Notes under the pieces: generated by a model
Seen by the model: only the letters and a program-made list of their open reading frames with translations
Told to the model about the DNA's origin: nothing
Databases searched by the model: none
Assembly (NCBI RefSeq): GCF_001999945.1
Contig: NZ_CP019650.1
Location: 3,277,001 to 3,341,000 of the forward strand
Reading direction: 5' to 3'
Source of the DNA: Microbulbifer agarilyticus
Lineage (GTDB): Bacteria > Pseudomonadota > Gammaproteobacteria > Pseudomonadales > Cellvibrionaceae
Length of the DNA stretch: 64,000 nt
Program-made: the position numbers and the translations under genes
Shown: piece after piece, positions 55,325 through 64,000 of the stretch
Position numbering within the stretch: position 1 is the stretch's first letter
Layout of the letters: each line of letters opens with the position of its first letter

Positions 55325-55609
55325 ATGGCAACAGCAAAAGCGCCGAACTCAGGTTCCAGTCACAACAAACTGCATCAGGCTTACAATCTTGCGGGCGAGG
55401 CTGCCCACGAGACCGCTTCGCAGTTAAAGTCACGTGCGCGTGAAACCGCAGATACCGTGAAAACTCGTGCCCACGATGGCATGGAGAAAGGTAAGCAGCG
55501 CGCGCACGACGTTGCCGAACGTGCGGAGAATCAGATCAAGGCTCACCCTCTCGTTAGTGTGGGCTGCGCTTTCGCCGCCGGCTGGCTGATCGCCAAAATC
55601 CTGAAATAA
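55325..55609 (+). CDS. ElaB/YqjD-like (DUF883) membrane-anchored protein
   Basis: A 94-residue protein with a long amphipathic helix rich in Ala, Lys and Glu (about 18-75) and a C-terminal hydrophobic helix (about 75-92, LVSVGCAFAAGWLIAKIL). YqjD and ElaB in E. coli attach to ribosomes and the inner membrane in stationary phase. GGAGG lies eight bases before the ATG at 55325. It is first in a YqjD/YqjE/YqjK-like cluster. Confidence 0.88.
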   Translation: MATAKAPNSGSSHNKLHQAYNLAGEAAHETASQLKSRARETADTVKTRAHDGMEKGKQRAHDVAERAENQIKAHPLVSVGCAFAAGWLIAKILK

Positions 55610-55655
55610 CGATGATTGACCTAGACTTTCCTAGTGCACAACCAGTGCCAGAGCG

Positions 55656-55688
55656 ATCAGTGCCTGTGCAATGAGCGCAGGCACTGAT
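55656..55688 (+). other. 14-bp hairpin between the YqjD-like and YqjE-like genes
   Basis: ATCAGTGCCTGTGC (55656-55669) pairs with GCGCAGGCACTGAT (55675-55688) with one G-T pair and a 5-base loop. It is not followed by T's. It could shield the 3' end of the first gene's mRNA or attenuate transcription between the genes. Confidence 0.65.
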
Positions 55689-55767
55689 TGTAGTACCGAG
55701 TTCTACCCGCTATCGACTATCGAAAACAACCATCCAGCATCACGCAGATTCATCGAGGTATTGATTG

Positions 55768-56298
55768 ATGGCAGCCCCCGGAAATCAAAATGACGATTCG
55801 AACCAATCGGCTGGCGCCAATCAAGATTCCGAAGTCAATGCATCCTCACAGGAGCCGACAGGCACATCGCCTCAGCAGACGGCAGACGCACCGCAAGTCG
55901 AATCACTGCTCGACGATTTCAATACGCTGCGCGACAGGGCCGAGGCCACCATGACCCTTGCGTCGGCTTGGGCAGAAAACCTGACGAGCCTGGTCCAGTT
56001 GGAATTCCAGCGTACCTTACAGGCGGGAAAGCGCATCGTCGTCATGCTGCTGTTCCTGTTCTTTCTGGCAATCGCCTTAATTGTCAGCTTGTGCGCGGGG
56101 CTAGGTTTGCTTGGCTACTACTATTTCCAGTCTATCTATATTGGGTTCGGCATTTTTATGTTGTCCCAGATCATCATCCTGACAGTGCTCCTGCTGTCGA
56201 TCAACCGATTGAAAAATTTGCTGGGATTCGACGAGTCTCGCAAACAAGCTCAAGAGGCGCTCGATAATGTCACTGCGCTCTTTAAACAAACAGATTGA
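55768..56298 (+). CDS. YqjE-like phage-holin-family (DUF1469) membrane protein
   Basis: A 176-residue protein. Residues 1-50 are an Asn/Gln/Ser/Thr-rich, acidic low-complexity region, then comes a helical stretch (55-92) and two hydrophobic helices at about 94-118 and 125-150, followed by a polar C-terminus. It matches the YqjE/DUF1469 family by layout. The ATG at 55768 has GAGG nine bases upstream. The next gene starts inside its end. Confidence 0.82.
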   Translation: MAAPGNQNDDSNQSAGANQDSEVNASSQEPTGTSPQQTADAPQVESLLDDFNTLRDRAEATMTLASAWAENLTSLVQLEFQRTLQAGKRIVVMLLFLFFLAIALIVSLCAGLGLLGYYYFQSIYIGFGIFMLSQIIILTVLLLSINRLKNLLGFDESRKQAQEALDNVTALFKQTD

Positions 56299-56509
56299 AC
56301 AACGCCGGCAAGCTTTGGAAAAGCAACGCCGCTGCGCCCTGAGTTTAATGGAACAGCAAAAGGTCCAGGCGTTAACCCAGGCGAACCGGGTCCCATTACC
56401 CCTCGCGATGCTGGGCGCGTTTGCCGCCGGCTTTATTATTCAGCGGGTTTACAACAAACCTTCTACCCGTTCGCTGGTGAACTGGTATCTGACACTGCGG
56501 AATTTCTAG
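56267..56509 (+). CDS. YqjK-like small membrane protein
   Basis: An 80-residue protein with an N-terminal basic, glutamine-rich helix (KQIEQRRQALEKQRR) and one hydrophobic segment (about 43-60, LPLAMLGAFAAGFIIQRV). It overlaps the YqjE-like gene by 32 bases in another frame, so translational coupling is likely. Order and layout agree with E. coli yqjD-yqjE-yqjK. Its end overlaps the end of the convergent NIT-ANTAR gene by four bases. Confidence 0.8.
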   Translation: MSLRSLNKQIEQRRQALEKQRRCALSLMEQQKVQALTQANRVPLPLAMLGAFAAGFIIQRVYNKPSTRSLVNWYLTLRNF

Positions 56510-57861
56510 ATATTGGCCCCGTGCTCACCATCCGTAACCGTAGCGCTTGTTGTTTTCACTGAAGCGGGACGCTTCTCGACACTGGCATCCACGATCCGTT
56601 GCGCGATATCGACCAGCTTGAGGTTCATGTCCATCGCGCGCTGCTGCATTGTTCGATAGGCGTCATCCTCACTCATGCGCAGGCTTTTCATCAATAGTCC
56701 TTTCGCACGCGCCACCAGCTTGCGCTCCACTAGCGTCTTGCGGGTTTCTTCCAGCTCGGCGCTCACTCTTTGGATATGTTCCACCTGCGAACGAATCAGG
56801 CCATAAAGTGAATGCGCCAGTGGTTGCCCGTGCAATGTGGATACTCCAGCAGACGCGCGGCCGCCGTAAAGCCCCGGCAACTGCGGATCAAACAATACCG
56901 CCAGTGTCGGTAAACGATTCCAGTCCATGGACTTCATTCGCTGTAATTGCGCATAGTGCTGTCCCAGTTCCGACTGGGCACCGGACACACGCTTGCGGCT
57001 CACTTTGAGCAATTGTTCGGTGAGCGCATCCTCAAGACCGTGCATGGCATCAATCCGTGCACTGGCCAATTGATACCATACCTCGCTGATCTCAGCCGCG
57101 ATTGGCTCTCCATCCTTCAAACCCGCAATCACTTCTCGCAACCGCTGCAGGTCTCGACTCGGCTGACTCTGTTCGATGGATTTCCATTGCGCAGTATCCG
57201 TCTCGCCGGCGTACTCCAGAAATACATCCACGCTTTGCCGCTGGCATACCTGCAGTTGCCTGATACGCTCATGCAGGCTCTCATCGAAGCGGCTGCCAGC
57301 AAATCCAATTGCTCCCCAAGCGCGCTCTTGCCCGGAGAATTCCTTGGCTTGCATAAAGTTAAACAGGGCCACCAGTATGCGGGTAACTTCAGGATCATCG
57401 GCGACATCCGCCGCTTCCAGCACGACGGACAGCAGGCCCGCAATCAATCGGCAATAGGCATCGGTAGACTCCAGAGCGGAGATTTCAAACGCGGCGATGT
57501 GATCCCGAAGAATGCGCAATTCATCCAGGCCATGTAATGAGTAGGCAATGCAGTTGAGCAGGCGCATGTTGTGTACGCGCTCACTGTGCCCATCTTTCAA
57601 ATAGCGCTCTCTCAATACATGTCGGAAGCGGCCTTCACTGCTCAGGCAATTCTGAATCTGGCTGGAACGCTGCTCGCGAAAATGATCCCCTGCAGAGACC
57701 AGGTAGATATTACTCATGCCACGCTCTCGCTGCAGCTGATGCACCAGATCGGACACCCGGATTACCAGCTCGCAGCTTCCCGCAAGATGTTCCAAGGTCT
57801 GGATTTCCGCTCGCTTGGCGGCGAGCAGGAATTTTTCTGCATCCTCTTGGTGGTCGGTCAT
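56506..57861 (-). CDS. Nitrate/nitrite-sensing (NIT) ANTAR-domain antiterminator, NasR-like
   Basis: A 451-residue regulator with a long helical NIT domain at about 35-320 (beginning around LVHQLQRERGMSNIYL, the helix that contacts nitrate in NasR) and a C-terminal RNA-binding ANTAR domain at about 365-425 (LVERKLVARAKGLLMKSLRMSEDDAYRTMQQRAMD). NasR-type proteins prevent termination in leaders of nitrate-assimilation operons. No nas gene lies in this window, so its target is elsewhere or different. The sensor length and domain order match NasR closely. Confidence 0.9.
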   Translation of the reverse strand: MTDHQEDAEKFLLAAKRAEIQTLEHLAGSCELVIRVSDLVHQLQRERGMSNIYLVSAGDHFREQRSSQIQNCLSSEGRFRHVLRERYLKDGHSERVHNMRLLNCIAYSLHGLDELRILRDHIAAFEISALESTDAYCRLIAGLLSVVLEAADVADDPEVTRILVALFNFMQAKEFSGQERAWGAIGFAGSRFDESLHERIRQLQVCQRQSVDVFLEYAGETDTAQWKSIEQSQPSRDLQRLREVIAGLKDGEPIAAEISEVWYQLASARIDAMHGLEDALTEQLLKVSRKRVSGAQSELGQHYAQLQRMKSMDWNRLPTLAVLFDPQLPGLYGGRASAGVSTLHGQPLAHSLYGLIRSQVEHIQRVSAELEETRKTLVERKLVARAKGLLMKSLRMSEDDAYRTMQQRAMDMNLKLVDIAQRIVDASVEKRPASVKTTSATVTDGEHGANI

Positions 57862-58055
57862 AATCGTGGCTCCGTTTAAGGTTTCCTACACTGGGTATCC
57901 GCGCGAGAAATCCACAACATCTATCGAGTAATTAGCAATTTGCATTCCACATTGCATCGGGACCGAACCATTCGCTGACACACGTTGCGTCCACCCAACG
58001 CTGCCAGACTGGGTACAATAGCGGTTCCACAGCCACCCATGAGGCGCCGCGAACC

Positions 58056-58946
58056 ATGAGTCTGAGCACACTATCCCCCTCTTCGCTCACCGGCGAAAAC
58101 CTTGTTGCGGATTCCGTATTACCCAGTGCGGAAGCGGCAGCGCAGTTGGCAGACTTTATCCAGCGCCACCCGCGCCTGACGGTGTTGACCGGTGCGGGCG
58201 TTAGTACCGACTCCGGCATTCCCGACTACCGGGACCAGCACGGACAATGGAAACGCAAGCCGCCGGTGGACCATCGCGATTTCATGGCCAGCGCAGCCAC
58301 GCGGCAGCGCTATTGGGGCCGCGCACTGATTGGCTGGCCGGTCATCCGCAACTCGGCGCCGAACGGTGCGCACTATCACCTGGCAGAGCTGGAGCGACGC
58401 GGGCATGTTCACTTGATGATTACGCAGAATGTCGACCGCCTGCATCAGCGCGCGGGCAGCCAGCAGGTTATCGACCTGCACGGGCGCGCCGATGAAATTC
58501 GCTGCATGCAGTGCGATTACCGCGCGGTGCGTCAGGAGATACACGATCGTAGTTACACGCTGAATCCGGAGTTTCGTCACTACACCGCGGAGGCCGCGCC
58601 GGATGGCGACGCCGATTTGGAAGTAGATTTCAGTAATTTTCGCGTGGCCGACTGCCCGGAATGTGCGGGAATCCTAAAGCCGGATGTGGTGTTCTTCGGG
58701 GACAACGTGCCGCGCGAACGCGTGGAAACAGCAATGGATGCGTTGCGCGCGAGCGACGCACTGCTGGTGGTGGGGTCTTCGTTGATGGTGTATTCGGGAT
58801 TCCGCTTCTGCCGCTATGCAAAGGAATGGGGCAAACCCGTCGCCGCCCTCACTCTGGGACGCACCCGCGCCGACGATCTGCTGGACTTAAAACTGAATGC
58901 GGGCATTGGAGAAACCTTGCAGCATACGCTGACCAGGCTTGCCTGA
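58056..58946 (+). CDS. Sir2-family NAD-dependent protein deacylase
   Basis: A sirtuin of 296 residues. It has GAGVSTDSGIPDYR (NAD loop), TQNVDRLHQRAG with the catalytic His in DLHGR, and a zinc ribbon with two CxxC pairs (CMQC and CPEC). The insert between the pairs is acidic and long (about 45 residues), including DGDADLEVDFSNF. It probably removes acyl groups from lysines. The ribosome binding site is weak. It is divergent from the NIT-ANTAR gene. Confidence 0.92.
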   Translation: MSLSTLSPSSLTGENLVADSVLPSAEAAAQLADFIQRHPRLTVLTGAGVSTDSGIPDYRDQHGQWKRKPPVDHRDFMASAATRQRYWGRALIGWPVIRNSAPNGAHYHLAELERRGHVHLMITQNVDRLHQRAGSQQVIDLHGRADEIRCMQCDYRAVRQEIHDRSYTLNPEFRHYTAEAAPDGDADLEVDFSNFRVADCPECAGILKPDVVFFGDNVPRERVETAMDALRASDALLVVGSSLMVYSGFRFCRYAKEWGKPVAALTLGRTRADDLLDLKLNAGIGETLQHTLTRLA

Positions 58947-59000
58947 TTTTCTCCAAGACTCGCACGGCTCATTTAACAACAAACAGGTTGTGGATCGTCG

Positions 59001-59879
59001 TTATTCGTCGCTGCTTTCGCCGATCTTATCCTGCGTGCGCAACTCAAAATCAGTGGCGTCGTGCCGTTCATGCAGTTGCTTGGCCGGATCACCCCAGGCG
59101 CGGTTCACCATAGCGCCACGTTGCACCGCTGGACGCTCACCAATCTCGTCCACCCAGCGGTTTACGTTCTTGTAGGTGTGCGCCTCAATAAATTCGGCCG
59201 CGTTATAGGCTTCGTTTTTCAGCACCGCGCCATACCAGGGCCAGATAGCCATATCGGCAATGGTGTATTCACGACCCGCAATAAACGGGTGCTCCGCCAG
59301 CTGGCGATCGAGCACATCCAGCTGACGCTTTACTTCCATGGTGTAGCGATTGATCGGGTACTCGTATTTTTCCGGCGCGTAAGCATAGAAGTGGCCAAAG
59401 CCACCCCCAAGGAAAGGTGCCGCACCCATTTGCCAGAACAGCCAGTTCAGGGTTTCGGTGCGCTGCTCTGGGGTATGCGGCAGGAAGGCGCTGAACTTTT
59501 CCGCCAGATACAACAGGATGGAGCCGGATTCGAACACACGGATCGGCGGGTTGGTGCTGTGATCCACCAGCGCGGGAATCTTGGAATTCGGGTTGATGTC
59601 GACGAAGCCACTGCTGAACTGTTCGCCCTTGGTGATGCGGACCAGATGCGCGTCGTACTCCGCCCCCTCGTGCCCGAGCGCCAGCAGCTCTTCCAACATA
59701 ATGGTGACTTTCACCCCATTGGGGGTACCCAGGGAGTAGAGCTGCATGGGGTGTTTCCCCTTGGGCAGCTCCTTGTCATGGGTCGCGCCGGCTGTAGGGC
59801 GGTTGATGTTGGCAAATTGACCGCCACTTTCCGAATCCCACTTCCAGACCGCGGGTGGGGTATAGCTCGCATCCGACAT
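59001..59879 (-). CDS. yghU: YghU-like glutathione-dependent disulfide-bond oxidoreductase (GST family)
   Basis: A glutathione S-transferase-type protein of 292 residues with an extended N-terminus (SDASYTPPAVWKWDSESGGQF), a thioredoxin-like domain at about 45-130 and a helical domain at about 140-260. YghU binds two glutathiones and reduces disulfides. The ATG at 59879 is preceded by GAGGA at six bases; an ORF start two codons earlier is not preferred. Confidence 0.92.
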   Translation of the reverse strand: MSDASYTPPAVWKWDSESGGQFANINRPTAGATHDKELPKGKHPMQLYSLGTPNGVKVTIMLEELLALGHEGAEYDAHLVRITKGEQFSSGFVDINPNSKIPALVDHSTNPPIRVFESGSILLYLAEKFSAFLPHTPEQRTETLNWLFWQMGAAPFLGGGFGHFYAYAPEKYEYPINRYTMEVKRQLDVLDRQLAEHPFIAGREYTIADMAIWPWYGAVLKNEAYNAAEFIEAHTYKNVNRWVDEIGERPAVQRGAMVNRAWGDPAKQLHERHDATDFELRTQDKIGESSDE

Positions 59880-59938
59880 GATCACTCCTCGTTAGCATTC
59901 CGTTTGGTTGCCTAAGAGTAATCCGGTGGCCGTTTTTT

Positions 59939-60505
59939 TTAAACGTCCGGCAGGTTTTCGGTCACGCCCTCGTAACTGCACTGGCTTTGCAGCAACTCAA
60001 TCACTTGTGGCAGGGGGTCTGCATAAACTTCCGGCAGGTCGCGCTCGCCATCGGCAGAGGGGACATAGGCAAGTCGCTCTTCCGGGGGAATAAACTCCGC
60101 GGTGATACCGGGCTTGTTGCCGCGGGCATCCACCCGAAACCAGCCGTAGCGCTCCAGATACACACTGTTCAGGCCATGCAGGCAAAAATGCGCGGAAGCT
60201 TTATCCAGCAGCAGGCGCTGGTAGCTGAAACCGGCGGGGATATCATTGGCCCGCAGTAACGCCGCCAGCAGGTGGCTTTTGGCAAAACAGAACCCAGTGC
60301 CCTCGCGCAACACATCCGAGGCCCGGCAGGTAACCGGGTTCAGCGCAAAGTCGCCACTGTGGCGAATTTCGTCGCGCACAAACTCAAAGCTGTTGCGCGT
60401 GGTGCCGAATTTGGCGCCCGAGGGACACTTCAGGTCGGCAGCGAGGGCCAGAATTTCCGGGTGCTGCCAGTCGATAATCGGAGTTTGCTGTAGATACGGC
60501 TGCAT
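59939..60505 (-). CDS. Transglutaminase-like cysteine-peptidase domain protein
   Basis: A 188-residue protein. The transglutaminase core has its Cys in GFCFAKSHLLAALLR, His in FCLHGLNSVYL and Asp in FRVDARGN, so all three catalytic positions are present. No signal peptide is visible. Substrate unknown. The ATG at 60505 is preferred over a TTG at 60526. It stands in a row of minus-strand single genes with no sign of a shared operon. Confidence 0.85.
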   Translation of the reverse strand: MQPYLQQTPIIDWQHPEILALAADLKCPSGAKFGTTRNSFEFVRDEIRHSGDFALNPVTCRASDVLREGTGFCFAKSHLLAALLRANDIPAGFSYQRLLLDKASAHFCLHGLNSVYLERYGWFRVDARGNKPGITAEFIPPEERLAYVPSADGERDLPEVYADPLPQVIELLQSQCSYEGVTENLPDV

Positions 60506-60546
60506 GATCGTGTTGTTCGTTTGCAATGCTCTTTCAGAGGGTCAAC

Positions 60547-61002
60547 TTAGAGAATCAACCTCATATACACGCTGTTGGGGTCGTCTGTATATGCTGCGAA
60601 GGGCGGACATTCAGTGAATCCATGGCGCGAATAAAGTCGGCGCGCTGGTGCAAAGAAGTCCATGGAGCCGGTTTCCAGACTCAGGTGCTTATACCCTCTG
60701 GCGCGGGAGGTTTGAATGATAAATCGCAACATAGCTCCACCTACCCCTTTGCCCCGTGCCGCCGCTCCGGTACGCATGGACTTGATTTCACCGTGGTCTG
60801 GCGCCAACTCCTTGAGCGCGCCACAGCCCACTAGCGTATCGCCGTCATATACCGACCAGAAGGAGATCTCCGGCTTCCGCAACCCATCCAGATCGAGCGC
60901 GTGCTTGCTCTCCGGTGGTGAAGTGGCGCGCATATCCTCGATATGCTCTGCCAGAAACGCTGCAATGCGCTCCCCCGAAAGATCATCCAGAATGATGTTC
61001 AT
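60547..61002 (-). CDS. GNAT-family N-acetyltransferase
   Basis: A 151-residue acetyltransferase with the acetyl-CoA loop RGKGVGGAMLRFII (about 83-96) and the C-terminal RLYSRHGFTECPPF block. The acceptor is unknown. It starts at ATG 61002 and lies 42 bases before the transglutaminase-like gene on the same strand. Confidence 0.9.
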   Translation of the reverse strand: MNIILDDLSGERIAAFLAEHIEDMRATSPPESKHALDLDGLRKPEISFWSVYDGDTLVGCGALKELAPDHGEIKSMRTGAAARGKGVGGAMLRFIIQTSRARGYKHLSLETGSMDFFAPARRLYSRHGFTECPPFAAYTDDPNSVYMRLIL

Positions 61003-61329
61003 CGTGCATCCTCAACCTCAAATTCCGCTATTCCCGGGCACTGCAGCATATATGGCAAGTTGAACGCCTATAGCCTCTCCCCCATAATACCGCCTCTGAT
61101 CAGGCAAAAATGACCTGCAACACTGGCCCGTGGCGCCGCTCGAAGGAACCCATCGAGAGGTCTGCAATCTTCGCGCCAATACAATGAGGACGGCGCCAGC
61201 TGCTTGTTAGGGCCTTGCCTTGAAAGAGCGCACACAAAAGAGCCTTCTATCTAGTGTGTGTTTAGCCAACCCCGCTTCTTCCTCGTTGTGCACGCCGCGG
61301 CCCGGCGCAGTGGGCAGAATGGAATCTCT
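61003..61329 (+). other. 327-bp gene-free region upstream of rsxA
   Basis: It must contain the promoters of the divergent GNAT gene and rsxA, but no convincing -35/-10 pair or operator was found. The frame extending rsxA upstream to 61258 is not considered coding. Confidence 0.6.
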
Positions 61330-61905
61330 ATGACCGAATTTACCGTCATCCTGCTCTCCACCATCCTGGTGAATAACTACGTGCTGGTGCAGTTCCTGGG
61401 ATTGTGCCCATTTATGGGAGTTTCCAACAAGCTGGAAACCGCCATCGGCATGGCCGGTGCCACCACTTTTGTCCTCACCCTGGCCGCCATCTGCTCCTAT
61501 CTGGTGAACACCTACTTACTCGAACCCTTCGGGATGGAGTACCTGCGCACCATATCCTTCATTCTGGTGATTGCGGTGGTGGTGCAGTTTGCGCGCATGT
61601 TTATCGAAAAGACCAGCCCGCTGCTGCACCGGGTACTCGGTGTCTTCCTGCCACTGATCACCACCAACTGTGCGGTACTCGGTGTTGCCCTGCAAAACAC
61701 CCTCAAGGCCAATAACTTTGTGCAGTCCACCCTGTATGGCTTCGGCGCCGCTGTGGGCTTCTCCCTGGTGCTGATTCTGTTTTCCGCGATGCGCGAGCGT
61801 CTCGCGGTGGCAGACGTGCCCAAACCTTTCAAGGGTGCCGCTATCGGCATGATGACGGCCGGACTGATGTCCCTGGCCTTTATGGGCTTTAGCGGGCTGG
61901 TATAA
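61330..61905 (+). CDS. rsxA: Electron transport complex subunit RsxA (RnfA)
   Basis: A six-helix inner-membrane subunit of the Rsx/Rnf complex, which couples electron flow between NADH and ferredoxin or flavoproteins to ion transport and, in E. coli, resets the SoxR sensor. The 191-residue protein begins [22 protein letters not shown], the family signature, with a conserved Cys in FLGLCPFMG. It is the first gene of the rsx operon, ten bases before rsxB. Confidence 0.97.
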   Translation: MTEFTVILLSTILVNNYVLVQFLGLCPFMGVSNKLETAIGMAGATTFVLTLAAICSYLVNTYLLEPFGMEYLRTISFILVIAVVVQFARMFIEKTSPLLHRVLGVFLPLITTNCAVLGVALQNTLKANNFVQSTLYGFGAAVGFSLVLILFSAMRERLAVADVPKPFKGAAIGMMTAGLMSLAFMGFSGLV

Positions 61906-61915
61906 GGAGGCGACT

Positions 61916-62524
61916 ATGGAATGGTTATCTGAAGTATCCACGCCCCTGCTGATCCTCGGCGGTATGGCCTTGGTATTCGGCGCCCTGCTCGGCTTCGCCG
62001 CGGTGCGCTTCAAGGTAGAGGGCGACCCCATCGTCGACCAGATCGACTCCCTGTTGCCGCAAACCCAATGCGGCCAGTGCGGCCACCCGGGCTGCCGCCC
62101 CTACGCCGAAGCCATCGCCAATGGCGAGGCTATCAACAAGTGCCCACCCGGCGGCCAGGCCACCATCAACGAGCTGGCCAACCTGCTGGATGTGGAAGCC
62201 ACCCCGCTGGATGCCGAGCACGGCACTGAAGACGTTAAGAAAGTGGCGTTTATCCGCGAGGCCGAGTGCATCGGTTGCACCAAGTGCATCCAGGCCTGCC
62301 CGGTCGACGCCATTGTTGGCGCCGCCAAACAGATGCACACGGTGATCGTGGACGAATGCACCGGCTGCGACCTGTGTGTGGAGCCCTGCCCGGTGGACTG
62401 TATCGATATGGTACCGCTGGAAGCCAGCCTGCAGCAGTGGCACCCGAACAAACCCACAGACGGAGTGCTTCTGATCGCCAGCGACAGACCCGACCTGCAC
62501 AGAGATGACCGGAGTGCAGCATGA
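61916..62524 (+). CDS. rsxB: Electron transport complex subunit RsxB (RnfB)
   Basis: A membrane-anchored iron-sulfur subunit of 202 residues. It has an N-terminal helix (8-28), a 4Fe-4S site from [11 protein letters not shown] and CPPGG, and two ferredoxin-type 4Fe-4S motifs ([12 protein letters not shown] and [12 protein letters not shown]). It has AAGGAGG before the ATG and overlaps rsxC by four bases. Confidence 0.97.
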   Translation: MEWLSEVSTPLLILGGMALVFGALLGFAAVRFKVEGDPIVDQIDSLLPQTQCGQCGHPGCRPYAEAIANGEAINKCPPGGQATINELANLLDVEATPLDAEHGTEDVKKVAFIREAECIGCTKCIQACPVDAIVGAAKQMHTVIVDECTGCDLCVEPCPVDCIDMVPLEASLQQWHPNKPTDGVLLIASDRPDLHRDDRSAA

Positions 62525-64000
62525 GCCACACTGATGAAAGACAAAGCGCCGGCGAGCGCCGCGCCGCGCGTGAAGCACACCTGATTGCCAGCTCCAAGGC
62601 CCGGGATCTGTCCCGCGAACTGAAGATCAACGATTTCCACGGCGGCGTGCATCCGCCGGAAAACAAACACCAGTCCACCGGCGAGCCTATTGGCAGCATC
62701 CCCCTGGCGGAAGACCTTATAGTGCCGCTCAACCAGCATATTGGCGGCACCGCCATTTCGCTGGTGAAACTGGGTGATGAGGTATTGAAAGGGCAGAAAA
62801 TTGCCGAGGCAGACGGCCCGGTCAGCTGCCCGGTACACGCGCCGACCTCCGGCAAAGTCGTTGCCATCGAGCCGATGGCGGTGCCCCACGCCTCCGGCAT
62901 GGTGGCGGACTGTATCCAGATTCGCACCGATGGTCGCGACGAGTGGTGTGCGCTGGCTCCGGTGGCGGACTACCAGAACCGCGATATCAACGACCTGCTC
63001 GAGCAGATTCGCGAGTGCGGCATTGCCGGTATGGGCGGCGCCGGCTTCCCCACTGCGGTAAAACTAAACCCCCGCGGCGGCGCCGAGATAGACACCCTGA
63101 TCATCAACGGCACCGAGTGCGAACCCTATATCACCGCCGACGACATGCTGATGCGCGAACGCGCCGACGAGATTATCGGGGGTGTGGAAATACTCGCTCA
63201 CCTGCTGGAACAGCCAGAGCGAGTGCTGATCGGTATCGAGGACAACAAGCCCGAAGCCATCCAGGCCATGAGACAGGCTGCGGAAGGCACCCGCTTCCAT
63301 GTGGTGACCTTCCCCACCAAGTACCCTTCAGGTGGTGAAAAGCAGCTGATCGAAATCCTGACCGGACGCGAAGTACCCAACGAAGGCCTGCCGGCCAATG
63401 TCGGCATCGTGTGTCAGAACGTGGGCACCGCGCGTGCGGTGTACCGCGCCATTACCCTGGGTGAACCGCTGATCAGCCGCGTAACCACCGTGGTGGGTGA
63501 ATCCCTCAGCCGCCAGCGCAATATCGAGGTTCCCCTCGGCACACCGATCCAACACATTCTGGAGTGCCACAGTATCGATCGCGGTGTACTGCAGCGCATT
63601 GTGATTGGCGGCCCGATGATGGGCTACACCGTCGAGGATGAGGCGTCGCCGGTGGTAAAAACCACCAACTGTATCCTCGCGCCCACGGACAAAGAGTTAC
63701 CGCCACCGCCGCCGGCCCAGGCCTGTATTCGCTGCGGACTGTGCGCCGAAGCCTGCCCGGCCAGCCTGCTGCCACAACAGCTTTACTGGTATGCCCGCGC
63801 CGAGGACCGGGAAAAGCTGCAGGCCTACAACCTGTTTGACTGTATCGAGTGCGGCGCCTGTTCCTACGTGTGCCCATCCAGTATCCCACTGGTGCAGTAC
63901 TACCGCGCCGCCAAGGGCGATATCCGTGCGGCGCGACAGGAAAAGGAAAAGGCAGACCGCGCCCGCGAGCGCTTCGAGTACCGCAAGCTGCGCCTGGAAA
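62521..64000 (+). CDS. rsxC: Electron transport complex subunit RsxC (RnfC), 3' end outside window
   Basis: The peripheral NADH/FMN-binding subunit of the complex. The first 493 codons are present and open to the right edge. It has the N-terminal barrel-sandwich region ([25 protein letters not shown]), the FMN/NADH-binding [13 protein letters not shown] block and two 4Fe-4S motifs ([12 protein letters not shown] and [12 protein letters not shown]). A long Ala/Lys/Glu tail seems to begin at the edge, as in gammaproteobacterial RnfC. The start overlaps the rsxB stop (ATGA). rsxD, G and E are expected beyond the edge. Confidence 0.97.
   Translation, partial: MSHTDERQSAGERRAAREAHLIASSKARDLSRELKINDFHGGVHPPENKHQSTGEPIGSIPLAEDLIVPLNQHIGGTAISLVKLGDEVLKGQKIAEADGPVSCPVHAPTSGKVVAIEPMAVPHASGMVADCIQIRTDGRDEWCALAPVADYQNRDINDLLEQIRECGIAGMGGAGFPTAVKLNPRGGAEIDTLIINGTECEPYITADDMLMRERADEIIGGVEILAHLLEQPERVLIGIEDNKPEAIQAMRQAAEGTRFHVVTFPTKYPSGGEKQLIEILTGREVPNEGLPANVGIVCQNVGTARAVYRAITLGEPLISRVTTVVGESLSRQRNIEVPLGTPIQHILECHSIDRGVLQRIVIGGPMMGYTVEDEASPVVKTTNCILAPTDKELPPPPPAQACIRCGLCAEACPASLLPQQLYWYARAEDREKLQAYNLFDCIECGACSYVCPSSIPLVQYYRAAKGDIRAARQEKEKADRARERFEYRKLRLE

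Overview
The window is a stretch of chromosomal core genome from a marine-type gammaproteobacterium. The best guess is the Cellvibrionales, near Microbulbifer or Saccharophagus. This rests on gene order (zinc-ribbon/aspS/yebC/ruvCAB/ybgC/tolQRAB-pal-cpoB/queE/queC/tRNA-Lys, divergent apbC and metG, ybgA-phr, rsxABC), on a long-form PurC, and on a dedicated Gram-negative sortase with its target. The genus is recalled from protein flavour and was not searched. No insertion sequence, integrase, phage gene or CRISPR array was seen.

Left part (1-11.6 kb): the 5' two thirds of aceE run off the left edge, with a 17-bp palindrome far upstream that may be a PdhR-type operator. Next come a translationally coupled vWA/VIT surface protein and its class GN sortase, purC, a PerM-like permease, a TusA-like protein, the divergent periplasmic metalloprotease bepA, and nadA. 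Two identical tRNA-Lys(UUU) genes follow at 11.8-12.0 kb.

Centre-left (12.2-24.3 kb): one long minus-strand series covers translation (aspS), recombination (yebC, ruvC, ruvA, ruvB), the envelope-constricting Tol-Pal machine (ybgC to cpoB) and queuosine synthesis (queE, queC). Two clear intrinsic terminators and a possible LexA-controlled promoter before ruvC divide it into separate units.

Centre (24.6-41.2 kb): an HU protein with a histone H1-like tail, proS with a coupled lytic transglycosylase, a membrane-anchored AraC regulator, cytochrome c5, a secreted S9 peptidase, a coupled parvulin-HupE pair, an aminotransferase with an Lrp regulator, an autotransporter GDSL esterase, and a DUF2878-photolyase-YbgA group.

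Right part (41.5-64 kb): ydiJ (D-2-hydroxyglutarate dehydrogenase type), a TPR protein, a 3D-domain protein behind a 637-bp structured non-coding region, several small unknown proteins, trhO, divergent apbC and metG, a hydroxyacid dehydrogenase behind a strong leader hairpin, a YqjD/YqjE/YqjK-like membrane cluster, an orphan NIT-ANTAR nitrate-type antiterminator, a sirtuin, YghU-like, transglutaminase-like and GNAT proteins, and rsxA-rsxB-rsxC running off the right edge.

Most of the window is housekeeping. The parts most likely to hide something undescribed are the sortase/target pair with its unusual C-terminal tail, the orphan ANTAR regulator, the PPIase-HupE pair and a few structured intergenic regions.
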